Below, in pieces: positions 49,724 through 59,777 of a stretch of 64,000 nt of DNA. The stretch comes from Cyanodermella asteris (taxonomy: Eukaryota; Ascomycota; Lecanoromycetes; Ostropales; Stictidaceae), in assembly GCA_900618795.1 (NCBI GenBank), contig UYJD01000010.1:9495-73494 (forward strand), given 5' to 3'. The notes beneath the pieces are model-generated. The model did not search any database. It was not told where the DNA came from and saw nothing but the letters and a program-made list of their open reading frames with translations. The position numbers and the translations under genes were made by a program. Every line of letters begins with the position of its first letter. The first letter of the stretch is position 1.

Positions 49724-52700
49724 ATGGCACAATCACGCGAAGGATCGGCTCCGCGAATGCCTTTCGTGACCCCGATCATCTCTCAGAAGGCATACGACGA
49801 CCCTACATCCCAAACAACACCACAAACTCGACCGCCTCAACCCAGCAGTGCTGTCAAGTCATCCCGATCGCAAGGCAAAACGTTGAACGTCATCACCGGC
49901 TTCGACAACCCTCGCACACCTCCGGCACCTGGCCACTCCTTCAAGGCAGCAGTGAAGCACTCTCGCAATCCATCACTCCAGGAAAGAAGGGCTGCTGCCG
50001 GAGCTGAGAAAGTGAACACGGTTGATTCCAGGGGTGCCATTCACATCGAACTTTCGCCATCAGACGGCGAAGTCCTGATTGGGTTCGACCAAGCTCTCAA
50101 AAAGCTCAATATACAAACTTCCGAGAGGAAGCTCAATATCCAGACCCACACGGAAAACCTTGTGTCGCCCATTGCACCGTCTATAATCGTCACCGGCATT
50201 CCCAGGGATGGCGAGGATATGAGTGAGATGTATTTGAAGCCGATCGATCCGAGACACAGATCGAGCATCTATTCACAGAATACCACTGCGCGTCAAACAC
50301 CAGCGCAGCAGCGACACTCGAGCAGCACAACCCCTCCGGTACCAGCGGTTCCCTACGACTTCCTCGATGCAGATGGGACAGCCGCACGCAATGTACAGAG
50401 CTCAAGGATAACCTCTTGGAATACCGACATTGACGAAGAAGACGATCGTTCAGCGACGTATGTCGGTTCAGTGCCGCCCATCAAAGACGACATGAAGATC
50501 AGCCTGTTGGAACGTAGCGACACTATCGCAACAAGCAGATCACAAGGGTGGTGGAATGCCATCACAACACCATTTCTACCGCAACGATCAGCTACCATAG
50601 ATAAAAGCTTTCCACGCTCACCTGCATATCACTCATCGGCTCAACCATCACCGCAGCCCTCGAATCTATCAGGCTCTGGCCACGATTTGAGTGAGGCAAA
50701 TGTTGCGAGGTTGACTCGAGAGAATAGTAGCCCGCGATTGGACCCGACAACTCCCCACTTGGCCGACGAGAAACGACAGACGATGGGCTTCTTTGCTGAT
50801 GCAACTCCAAAGACTGCGACATTCCCCCCTGTGCCTCCTCTACCAGAGACAGACAAGACTATCAAAAGCCCGGAATTTGTGGACCCTGGAGGATTCGGAT
50901 TGGCGGCCGAATATTTCGAGGCATGTCTACATGACGAACACAATCCTGATCCATTCTATAAATGCATCATGCACGACTGCAGCGAGTGGACACACAAAGA
51001 TGCTATTGCGGATGCAAGATCGAGAGAAGTTTTCTTTGCATCTCTTGCTGTCGATCGCGCCAATCAAAGTCATCATTCAAGCGAGATGACGGCGAATCTA
51101 GCGAACATGCCAGAGAACAAAGCACTTCCTGCAATCCCTGGCATGTCCGCTCCAGACCACACTGCTGCCAGCCCCTCTGTTGTCGACCATGTCCATCCAG
51201 CTGATAGCGTTTCCCAAGTTGCCGAGCGCAGGGCTGCAGTTGATGCGATCACGGCTGTGACCAAGACACGCGAGCTGGGTGGAACTGAAGCTCGCTCTGA
51301 AAACAGGCAGACAATCCTTTCTGACTCGATAGGGAGTCCTGAAGTTGCGGAAGCAACTGCCATGCCTATCATCAGGGCCGTAACACCGGAGCCAATGCAC
51401 GTAACTGAATCAAGGAGCATTTCACCAGCGCCTGCTCAGAATCAGATGGCCCATGCTGCCAGAACCATGGCGACTCCATCTCAGAAGTCGACGGCAGCCC
51501 CACCTCCAGCTTCATCGGTACCGCGCGCTTTGCCAGCTTCGGAGCCTATCTCAGTCGCAGCGCCCGTCACAGTTCCAGCCACTCGACTACCTTATCCCGA
51601 CTCCGTTGGCTCCAGTACGCCTGCTCAATATGTACCGCCTCCGCCGCCTCCAACACCTGTCCCAGCTCCTTACCCTGAGTCATCTCGTATGCCGNNNNNN
51701 NNNNNNNNNNNNNNNNNNNGGGCTCGACTCGAGTCTTGCACCCATTCATCATTCAGCAACACGATCAATTTCTCCCGCTCCTCCTCCAGCCCAATCTGCA
51801 ACACACTTTGCTTCCACTTCCCCACCACCTCTTGGATACACGTTCGATCACCAATCGAATGTTGGCGTCGCTAGAGCAATGCCCGAACCATCAGCTCTAG
51901 GATCGTCTGCGCCCCCAAACCATGCTCAGAATACCCAAATGGATTCATATCCTGATCCCCAAGCTGATCGTGGTGCGCCGACAATCATCTCAAGTCGCAA
52001 TCCCTCAAAGCGACAACCCCCACCACCGCTTTCAGTGGCGAACTCACCTCAGCCTCAGGAAGCCATCAGCCCTGGAGCGATCACACCTGGCATGGCTCGC
52101 GACACTGAGATTGGCAACGCCGTGCCGATGCAACCCTCTCGTCAGACTGGCCTCATAGGATCGTCATCAGCCGGTGCTGGGCCTGCTACAGCTGGTACGA
52201 AACCATCACCATTCACGAAACGCGCTGTAATGGAGCGATACGATATGAAGAAGCCTTCGCCTGATCCCAATTCACAGCTCCGGGATACTAACACTACTGG
52301 ACCTCCTGGTATGGGGACACAAAAAGAAGCCTCGTCCTCGGATTATGACCATTCTGCAATCCAGCACAACCATCCGATGCCTGCCCCAGTCTTCACACGA
52401 AACTCGCACTACGGACCACAAAGCGATATCGAGGCCAGTCGTGCCATGAATGAGAAGCAGGGCGATGGATTGCCACCCCGCCCTGTCAAGAAACCGAGCA
52501 AGTTGGGTCTTTTGCTAGCGACATGGAAGTCCAACAGACAACTACGCCCAGCAAGAACCAAGGAACAAAAGAAGAAGTGCATGTGTTGCTGTCTGATATT
52601 TTTCAGCACCTTCGCACTGACTCTTCTTATCGTCTTGCTCGTCATGTTTCTTCATATCCCGCGCCGCGACATTCCCGCGCAAAGCAGCTGGCTAAACTTG

Positions 52701-53873
52701 ACCAACTACCCTCCGATTCCCACAGGAGTGGCCACCATTGCAAGACCAAATGCAGTGCTCGAGCAGAGCGGTTGCATTGTACCCCAGACAATGTGGAGCT
52801 GCGCCCTGCCTCGCGAGCAGCAGGATGGAATTGAGCCAAACGCGCCTGACCAGCCGAACTTCAGACTGGAGATCAGATTCCAGAACGGAACTGACCTTTC
52901 AAACGGAACCACGAAGAGTTACACGAGCCGTCCTGTGTCTGCCCGAGATTCATATGCGGCGAGCCTGTGGAACCCAAACCCAGCTCCACCGAGCGAAGAC
53001 GACCAGATCTTTATGGGCAATACCACGGACCACAATGTTGCGCCTTACGACGGCGAACAAACGCCCTTCTTCATCACGTTCCTCCCACCAACCGCAACCA
53101 CCAACCAGAAGCGCGACCTCAGCAAACGCGCCCCATCATCCTCGTCAACCTCCACGTCCCCTTCTTCCTCCAGCTCGTCCGACTCCACAGACTTCTTCCC
53201 CGACCTGACCAGTGCAATCCCCTCTCCCGCTACCAATCCCGACGGCTCCGCCGCTTCCGCAACCCTCGTCCCGCTCCCCACAGCACAACCGCTCCGACTG
53301 TACAACCGAAACCTGCCTATCGAGCACTACGGCTTCTACACCTACTTCGACCGCTCCATCTTCCTCACCTCCGTGACCCTGTCCAACGGCTCCCTCTCCG
53401 CCGCCCAAGGCGATGTCCCCGGCGGCAGCCCCGCCTCCTCCGCCACGAAACGCTGCACCTGGGCCCAGACCCGTTTCCTGGTCCAAATCTGGACCGGCGG
53501 GCCCGACGGAGCCGGCAACGCGCACCGGGCGCTCGTCAACGGGAGCTCGACGGCGGAGGCGGCCGCCGCGGGGAACATTACGGCCAAGAGCTGGGGCAAC
53601 TTTGTCCAGCCGGGCAGTTTCCCGTATCCGGTCACGGTCACGGTGGACAGGCACGGCGGGGTTGCAAAGGACAAGATGGTGTACTGTTACGGTGTCGACG
53701 GCGGGAGGATCAACGAGACGGACAAGAAGATCAGTTTGGAGGATCGGGGGTTTGGGGGCACGTTGATTGCGAACCCGGGCGGGTTCTTGGCGAATTCGAC
53801 GGGTGGGACGAAGCCGATTGATGGTGGGACGGGAGGGTGTGGGTGTGTGTGGCAGAATTGGCAGAATGTTTGA
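49724..53873 (+). CDS. Large Ser/Pro-rich single-pass membrane protein, interrupted by an assembly gap
   Basis: Starts MAQSREGSAPRMPFVTPIIS. The frame is open to the gap at 51695-51719 and resumes in another frame directly after it (GLDSSLAPIHHSATRSISPA) to the stop at 53871. The 25 N are surely not the true length, so the frame change is an artefact; the product is roughly 1380 residues. The N-terminal half is disordered and Pro/Ser/Thr-rich, with one ordered patch (GGFGLAAEYFEACLHDEHNP). After the gap, a basic Cys-rich stretch KEQKKKCMCCCLIFF leads into a single membrane helix (TFALTLLIVLLVMFLHI). The C-terminal domain is N-glycosylation-rich (NLTN, NGTD, NGTT, NGSL, NGSS, NITA) and ends GGTGGCGCVWQNWQNV. 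This is a type II topology by charge. Similar fungal proteins are annotated only as hypothetical or glycoprotease-like; I assign no function. Confidence 0.75.
51695..51719. other. Assembly gap inside the membrane protein gene, 25 N
   Basis: Lies in a Pro/Ser-rich coding stretch (PPPPPPTPVPAPYPESSRMP before it). Such low-complexity DNA often collapses in short-read assembly. Confidence 1.
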
Positions 53874-54263
53874 TGCGTTTCGAGGGCTTCTTGGATGGTT
53901 TTGGTGTTGGCTGGAGATGGTCTCGGAGATCGGTTGATGGGTGATTTCAATGCGGGCGCCGACCACTGTCTCATGGTCCAAGTCCGAAGGCTGTAAAAGT
54001 TGTGGAAATAAATGCACGAAGCATGCATCAATCCTTATCAAAGAAGATAGAATGAAATCCACAATGTTGTCAAAAGAATATATCGGGCCAGGTTTGCACC
54101 TGCCCTCGCCTTCTGTGTGAGAACTGACGTGTTCGTAAGGTAGGCTTTAAGAATCAAACGGCACGACGTTTCGGTCCTTGAAAAACTGCTCATCGTCAAA
54201 GTATCTTAATGCAATGTTTCCTACAACCAAAATCATAGAGCTGGGGATATCGTGCAGGCAAGC
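53874..54263. other. Convergent intergenic stretch
   Basis: 3' flanks of the membrane protein gene and TAF7. Nothing else was recognised. Confidence 0.5.
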
Positions 54264-55793
54264 TCAATCATCTTCGCCTTCCCCAATCGCCGCCTTCTTC
54301 AACTCGATACTCTGCTCGAGCTCTTTGATGATGCCAACTTGTTTCCTCTGCAGCAAAGGATTCGTTAATTTGGCCATCGCCTCCTTCTTCTGCTTGAGTA
54401 CATTCTCCAAATCCGCAATTTCGTCACGCTGTCGTTGCATTTCCAGCTGTGCCTCATCGGCCTCCTCGTCCAGGTCGTCTTCGTCGGCATCGGAGCCAGA
54501 CTCGTCCGCGTCATCTTGGCCAGCGGGCGTCTCGGCCTCGTCAGTAGTGTCGACAACCCCCATAGCAGCACTCGGCGTGGCGGCATCGGAATCGGTATTT
54601 GCCGGCTGAGCCTCGACCTGAGCAATCGGGGTCGGTGCTTCCGAATCGGCCGGTTGTTCGTCGAAAGCGTCCTCCAACATTTCATCCCAGCCCTCGTCCA
54701 TTGCTTGCGTGTCTTCTTCGTAGACTTCGCCCTCAAAGGGTTCCATGTCTTCGTATTCGCCTTCGGCATCGCCGTCTGGGAAGCCGTAGTCGTCTGCTTC
54801 CTCTAGCTCCATCTGCTCGCGGGCCTTTTCATCCTGAAGCTCTTCAAGAGTCTGTAATTTCCAGTCGCTCCCGATGGCTTCCGCGTCACGTTTGAACAAG
54901 TCTTCGACAGCCTGCTCGACCTGCACGACAATATTGGTACTCACACGCTTCCGGAAACGGCGCTTCCGAGCCCATTTCATCGGTGGCGCAAGGCCGTGTT
55001 CGTAGATAAATGTGCCGTTTCGTACATCACCTTTCGGCAGGGGTACGTTCTGTGCTTCTTCCTCGCTCTTGACTGGTCCAAGAACCCAAAGCATCTGGCA
55101 AATATCGGCGGTCTTCCACCATCCCTTCTTGTCCCAGCTCTTCATACCTTCAACAATGCAAGGAAGGTCAACCAGACTTGCGGCGTACATATTCCCTCTC
55201 ACTACCAACAGTGCTCGCCGCCCGTCGTTTCTGAGAAACTTGAGTTTGATATCCGCGCCTCCCTCGGCCACCCTCAAGCCAAACTTCTTTTCTGTAATCA
55301 TTTGCCTCACGTAATTGCAATCTTCGCCGTCTTGCATTCGTAGTATGAACTCCTCCTCGATATGTGGATCCACCTCGGCATCGCTAGCCTCACTGTCATA
55401 GCCAATGCCCATGGGCCGCTGAGGAGGCTGTCCCTTCGCCTTGAGCCTGATGAACGGAGTGGTTGGCGTCTTTGCTGAGAGGGGTTTTTTGTTTGTAAGC
55501 TTGAGGCGCTTGGGGCCAACACCATCTGGCGCCTGGTCGCCATCGTGTTCGCGCTTCTTGCCCTTCAGCGCTGTCGGCTTCTTCTTGCTTGGCTTGAGTA
55601 TAAGCCTTGGAGAGCTAGTTGGCATGTCCAGAGGCGCTGTAGAATCGGACACTGGAGCGTCGCCTTTCTTCTTGCCCTTCTTAAGGCCGCTGAAGTTGAG
55701 TTTCAGTTTGGTCCCGCTTGGGGGTGCCGTTGGCTGTGTTGCGCCAGCCGACTTGGGCATCTTGAGCTTGAGGATGGGGCGTTCGGCCGACAT
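54264..55793 (-). CDS. TAF7: TFIID subunit TAF7 (TAFII55 family)
   Basis: Single exon, 509 residues. A basic, Pro-rich N-terminus (1 to about 140) precedes the TAFII55 N-terminal domain (about 142-300): VDPHIEEEFILRMQ, ALLVVRGNMYAASLVDLPCI, VEGMKSWDKKGWWKTADICQ, MLWVLGPV, then YEHGLAPPMKWARKRRFRKR. The C-terminal half is acidic, followed by a coiled-coil segment (about 440-500; EMQRQRDEIADLENVLKQKK). TAF7 contacts TAF1 in TFIID and restrains its activity in RNA polymerase II preinitiation complexes. The length fits fungal TAF7. It lies head-to-head with a histone-fold TAF-like gene. Confidence 0.93.
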   Translation of the reverse strand: MSAERPILKLKMPKSAGATQPTAPPSGTKLKLNFSGLKKGKKKGDAPVSDSTAPLDMPTSSPRLILKPSKKKPTALKGKKREHDGDQAPDGVGPKRLKLTNKKPLSAKTPTTPFIRLKAKGQPPQRPMGIGYDSEASDAEVDPHIEEEFILRMQDGEDCNYVRQMITEKKFGLRVAEGGADIKLKFLRNDGRRALLVVRGNMYAASLVDLPCIVEGMKSWDKKGWWKTADICQMLWVLGPVKSEEEAQNVPLPKGDVRNGTFIYEHGLAPPMKWARKRRFRKRVSTNIVVQVEQAVEDLFKRDAEAIGSDWKLQTLEELQDEKAREQMELEEADDYGFPDGDAEGEYEDMEPFEGEVYEEDTQAMDEGWDEMLEDAFDEQPADSEAPTPIAQVEAQPANTDSDAATPSAAMGVVDTTDEAETPAGQDDADESGSDADEDDLDEEADEAQLEMQRQRDEIADLENVLKQKKEAMAKLTNPLLQRKQVGIIKELEQSIELKKAAIGEGEDD

Positions 55794-56154
55794 ACTGAAT
55801 GAACGTTATGAATCGGCCGTTGTTATGTGGAAGCGAGAGGCAGGTGAAGGGTGACTTGGTAGCCTCAAGTGAGGGCGGAGCTATTCGATTCACGCGCCAG
55901 GTCGGCGAGCGGAGGATGTGAAGCAATGCAGGTTGCCTTTCCCGAGCAAAAGTCCACGCGCACGCCCCAGAATCCAGTATGCAATCTTCCCTCCTCTTCC
56001 AGAGTTTGTCCTTGCTACATGCACAGTCGAATCCGGCAGCACGACAGCGGAGACACGAGCGAGCAGCAGACGAGCCGATTACGTGCAAGCCAGGTCCCAG
56101 GGTCCACTTGAGCCACAGGCATTCGCGCCGCATTGTGGCGCCGAGTCCGCTCCG
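55794..56154. promoter_or_regulatory. Short divergent promoter, TAF7 / TAF3-like gene
   Basis: 361 bp between the two ATGs; both promoters must fit here, so they probably share elements. The plus-strand frame is open upstream of the ATG at 56155, but that extension is Arg/Pro/Ser-rich and not protein-like. Confidence 0.6.
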
Positions 56155-57045
56155 ATGGATTCGCTCTTGTCGACTTCTACAACCAGTGGTTCGCCTCGCG
56201 ACGGAGGCAGCGATAGGGCAAGCTCTTCAACAGTTACAAATGCGGGCGATGCTGGTCGGAACCGCAACGCGCGATCCAGACCAAAGTCCAGGCTTTTTAA
56301 TCCGAGCAACGTGCTCCGCAAGGTTATAGCGCTCACCGATGAGGTTTTGAACACCCGCCTACTGAATATCAGCCATTCGTCAACAGTTGAAATTGCGTCT
56401 CAGTCTCTACCAGTTGTTGGAATCACCTTGCGCAGGCAAGAGGGAATGGCGGAACGCGATCTATACCTGGCGCTCTTGCAGCCGTGTGTTTTGCACATCT
56501 TGCGAGCTGCCGGCTTTGTCGCGGCTCGCCCAGCTGCGCTCGAGGCCTTGGTGGACATGACGGCGCGCTTCCTCGAGCTTCTGGCGCTCAAATCAAAAGA
56601 ATTGGCAGAGTCAAATCACAATGGGCACATTCCAAACCAGGTCGACATACGCGGCGCAATGGAGTACACCGGAATTCTCAAACCTGCCTTACACCCCATA
56701 GAGGAGCAGCTATACGGCGATGATGATTTGCGTGGCGTCGGTTCCTTTGTCTCATGGGCAGAAGGGCCTCAGGCGAAGGAGATACGACGTGTAGCTGGAC
56801 TAGAAGAGGACGATGCCACTTTGAACGTCGTGGGCGAAGTCAGGGAGGACTATCTGACCGCATTGATGAAGAAGCATAGCAAAACGGGCAATGAGGAGCG
56901 ATTCCGTGGCACCATGCTGGGAGGAGATCTGCCTTCCCGAAACATCGTCATTGAAGGCCCAGGGCCCAACTCGATTGCGGCTTTTCATGCAAAGTTGATG
57001 GGTGTTGAGCTCCCAGAGGACCAAGAAGATACCAAGAGTGGCTAG
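56155..57045 (+). CDS. Bromodomain-associated histone-fold protein (TAF3/TAF8-like)
   Basis: The ATG at 56155 gives MDSLLSTSTTSGSPRDGGSD and 296 residues to a TAG at 57043-57045. After a disordered start comes RLFNPSNVLRKVIALTDEVL. The histone fold of the bromodomain-associated (BTP) type follows at about 97-150: DLYLALLQPCVLHILRAAGF, then VAARPAALEALVDMTARFLELLA. In TFIID this fold occurs in TAF3 and TAF8, which pair with TAF10, and in SAGA in SPT7. Which one this is cannot be settled without alignment; the neighbouring TAF7 gene favours a TFIID role but proves nothing. Later: IRGAMEYTGILKPALHP and GVGSFVSWAEGPQAKEIRRV. The same frame continues beyond the stop for 164 codons. Confidence 0.8.
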   Translation: MDSLLSTSTTSGSPRDGGSDRASSSTVTNAGDAGRNRNARSRPKSRLFNPSNVLRKVIALTDEVLNTRLLNISHSSTVEIASQSLPVVGITLRRQEGMAERDLYLALLQPCVLHILRAAGFVAARPAALEALVDMTARFLELLALKSKELAESNHNGHIPNQVDIRGAMEYTGILKPALHPIEEQLYGDDDLRGVGSFVSWAEGPQAKEIRRVAGLEEDDATLNVVGEVREDYLTALMKKHSKTGNEERFRGTMLGGDLPSRNIVIEGPGPNSIAAFHAKLMGVELPEDQEDTKSG

Positions 57046-57537
57046 GCGCCCTCCAATGGCAAGGTCACTTTGAGGCACAAGAGGCACGCGGATGACGATG
57101 ACGCTACCGAGATCGAATATGCAGGGAATGGCTCCAAGGAAAGCTCCACGGCTCATCGCCCTCTGAGGTCTATACTCGTGCAATCTGTTGAGCAAGCTAA
57201 AGACTCGGCAACGGACCCAAATGTAGGAATTGGCAGGAAGAAGCGAAAGCTGTCTCACGTCCATTTCGACGACACAGCGAACACGATCCATGAAATCGAA
57301 GGTCGGCCATCTGTCCAATTTGATGAGACAGCGAATACTGTACACGAATACCCTGCAACGAATGGAGAAGTCGGCGAGGATGACTCGACATCTGGAGCCG
57401 GTGTCGTAGCTCGACTCAAGCTCAAGCTCAGATCGCAGCGGACATCAGTGGGCTCTGCTGAGATTATCGAGACTGAAAACCATGCGGGTCCTAGGAAATC
57501 GAAACGCGCTCGCAGAAAACCGTCGAATTTTGGATGA
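57046..57537 (+). other. In-frame coding-like extension after the TAG of the TAF3-like gene
   Basis: Directly after the TAG the frame stays open for 163 codons plus a stop. It reads APSNGKVTLRHKRHADDDDA, then IGRKKRKLSHVHFDDTANTI, and closes RKSKRARRKPSNFG. Basic clusters look like nuclear localisation signals, and a motif occurs twice (HFDDTANTIHE and QFDETANTVHE). The composition is protein-like and no ATG starts it, so it is probably the normal C-terminus of the gene before it. No good intron removes the TAG: the nearest GT donors upstream (57002, 57004) are poor and would give introns of 42 to 60 bp. Confidence 0.6.
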
Positions 57538-57927
57538 GCGTCGCGACACACACCTTGCTGAGTTGACAAGGACGAATAGGGTCCGGGAGTAGCAACGAGT
57601 TGAGAATGAGGCATGACGGCCACCAAGTAGCTCCATACCAAAACACCTACTACTAGCTAGCCCTAGCCAGCACCTGTCAGGTCTGTTCAAGGATGCTACT
57701 GGCCCATAACGAAATCCGTCCCCAGCAAGGTGGCAATGATGTTTATGAAATAGCAGCCGGTGCATGTCAATGGTGGGACGGTCACGGGAGGAACGCAACT
57801 TATGTTGGGACGCACGATGACCCAGGATTTTGTACCTCCTCACTTCGCACACGGGGAAATTCCACTTGGATCACACATGCATATGGCGAACGCAGATAGT
57901 GCTGTATGTATAGTATCGATATATATA
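57538..57927. other. Convergent intergenic stretch
   Basis: 3' flanks of the TAF3-like gene (plus) and NUS1 (minus). A plus-strand open frame at 57760-58410 overlaps NUS1 antisense and was rejected. Confidence 0.5.
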
Positions 57928-59007
57928 CTATCGGCCAAATCGCATCTCTGCCTTTGCAAATCTGTAGAGACCCTTCAACCAGGTTGGATAATCGACCGCA
58001 CCTCCGCTGCCTTCGCCTGCACAGTGGATTTCCGTCAAACGCAGCTGCCATGGCGGATACCCTTGGAGCACGACTCTATCCGAAAACAGCATGAGCAGAT
58101 CAGGCTCGGCGGCGCTGAAGCTCTCGCTAAGCTCTGCATCAATCAGATCGACTCCCACATCCCGCGGCGAGATCTTGCCCCTCTGGCTCATTTCCGCGAG
58201 CGTTTTTGTCAAGTCAACCATCGTCGCCCGACCGTCCTCTTCACTCAGCAGGAGTATATCCAGATGCCCTGGCTGGCCATCCTTGCCACGAGTCGCTCCG
58301 CTGTCATAGTCACAGTGCTTGCTGGGTGTCTCGTTGTCGTCGTCGTCGTCGTCGCCGTTCAGGTAGCTCGGCATGTGCGGTGCTCGAATCTGCAAGCTCG
58401 GGGTCTTTGAGTCACCAAAGTAGCTCCTGAACCGTCCCTTGACAATGTCGTGCGTTGCAGGTATGCAGTTCTTCAGCACACCGGTCGGCTCGTATATGCT
58501 CAAAAGTGGTATTCCGACTGCCGAACTCCATGCAGCCAGCTCTGCAACTTCATCCAGAAGCGCATCCAGCGCTGCAGATGGCAACAGCTCTTTTCCTTTC
58601 CTCAGCGCCCTCCGTCTTGGGTATGTGTGTGGTAAGGTGAGGATGACCGACAGATGCTTAGGCAATCGTTGCAGTTGCGCGACGTCTCGCTTGATCAGCT
58701 CGGGCGTGCGATGGTGGTGGTACAGGACTTGCAGGATGATGCATTTGAGGGCGCGGTATAATCGTCGGGCACGGATGAAGACACCGAAGAACAGTTGTAT
58801 GATTGTGAACACGAGAAGGTAGATCTGAGACTTGACGAAGGTTCGAATGGGCTTGCGGCGCTGCCGGGACGCGGTGGGCGCGGCTTGCATCTCGTCTCGG
58901 GCGGGTAAGTATTTCTTCACAAGAGCTTCTCGTTCCGTTTTGCTGAGAATTTGACCGGCGGTCGCTTGGTCACGTCGATAGACGTTCATGTCGCGGGTGG
59001 ACGCCAT
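57928..59007 (-). CDS. NUS1: NUS1, subunit of dehydrodolichyl diphosphate synthase (cis-prenyltransferase)
   Basis: Single exon, 359 residues from MASTRDMNVYRRDQATAGQI. One membrane helix lies at about 60-79 (QIYLLVFTIIQLFFGVFI). The cis-prenyltransferase-like domain follows: LPKHLSVILTLPH, AWSSAVGIPLLSIYEPTGVL, then VVLQGYPPWQLRLTEIHCAG near the C-terminus. It ends KAEMRFGR, carrying the RxG motif by which NUS1/NgBR completes the active site of its catalytic partner. A run of six Asp around residue 225 is a variable loop. NUS1 and RER2/SRT1 make the long polyprenyl chain of dolichol at the ER for protein glycosylation. It has no catalytic aspartate of its own, as is normal for this subunit. 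An upstream in-frame extension lacks conservation cues. Confidence 0.92.
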   Translation of the reverse strand: MASTRDMNVYRRDQATAGQILSKTEREALVKKYLPARDEMQAAPTASRQRRKPIRTFVKSQIYLLVFTIIQLFFGVFIRARRLYRALKCIILQVLYHHHRTPELIKRDVAQLQRLPKHLSVILTLPHTYPRRRALRKGKELLPSAALDALLDEVAELAAWSSAVGIPLLSIYEPTGVLKNCIPATHDIVKGRFRSYFGDSKTPSLQIRAPHMPSYLNGDDDDDDNETPSKHCDYDSGATRGKDGQPGHLDILLLSEEDGRATMVDLTKTLAEMSQRGKISPRDVGVDLIDAELSESFSAAEPDLLMLFSDRVVLQGYPPWQLRLTEIHCAGEGSGGAVDYPTWLKGLYRFAKAEMRFGR

Positions 59008-59777
59008 TGTCGGCTGTGACTGGTACGGGAACAATAGGGTACGAACAGTAGGAAATGGGTCGAAGCGAAGTATCAATAAGTGTAATTAAGCCGACTTCGT
59101 GCTGGATATGGCAGGCACAGCCCAGATCACAACAAGCACGAATTGAAAGACGGTAAAGAGCGTTGTGGCAGAGTATACGTAGAGAGTGACATGGATGGTC
59201 TTGGAGCTGACGTGTGAGTTGAAGGTTCAGACGTCAGTGCCCATGAAAAGTTTCTCGCCAAGTACGGCAGTGTGCTACCTAAAGGCCTCCCAAGACGGGC
59301 TAACAGACGTCGTTACGCACCTAGTAGCCTATCCCCTTTACATATGATTATGGCACCCACCCTTTCCTTTTTGAGAAAAGTTCAAACTTGGGGCAGACTG
59401 GAAGGTAAGTCCTGCCGTAAACTTCCGCATCGCAGAAACATTGCTCAAGAAGAACCACCCACCGTCTCAGACGACCTCAACGTGATGCAGCAATATCGCG
59501 CACCGAGTGAATCTTTGTCCACGTACCTGTTCTGCCTAACCAGAAACACGGTCGGCGCCTAGCAAGGGTGCATTTACGGCTACAGTATAGTAACATACTT
59601 GTCCAAGCGTTCATGATTGGCCGACATCGTCGGTCTCGCTAGGCCTTCTCCGAACTTACGTTCTGAACGAGCCTCGCAAGGCTGACTTGAATCGTTTTGT
59701 GTTTTGCATGACATGCTTAGATGTGACCACGTCCCTGTTACAACTCACGCCGGAAATGGTGTTGGGGCGAGACGAAT
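59008..59777. promoter_or_regulatory. Divergent promoter region, NUS1 / HET-domain gene
   Basis: 770 bp between divergent starts; no gene recognised. A plus-strand open frame at 59272-59562 has no motif. Confidence 0.5.

Noticed and set aside
53145-54062. 305-codon minus-strand frame
   Set aside because: Antisense of the Ser/Pro-rich glycoprotein C-terminus; sense strand has the coherent protein with glycosylation sites and conserved end.
18621-57045. Reassigned stop codons as explanation for the three in-frame stops
   Set aside because: Other genes in the window end normally at TAG, TAA or TGA, and no other conserved gene contains internal TAG or TAA.
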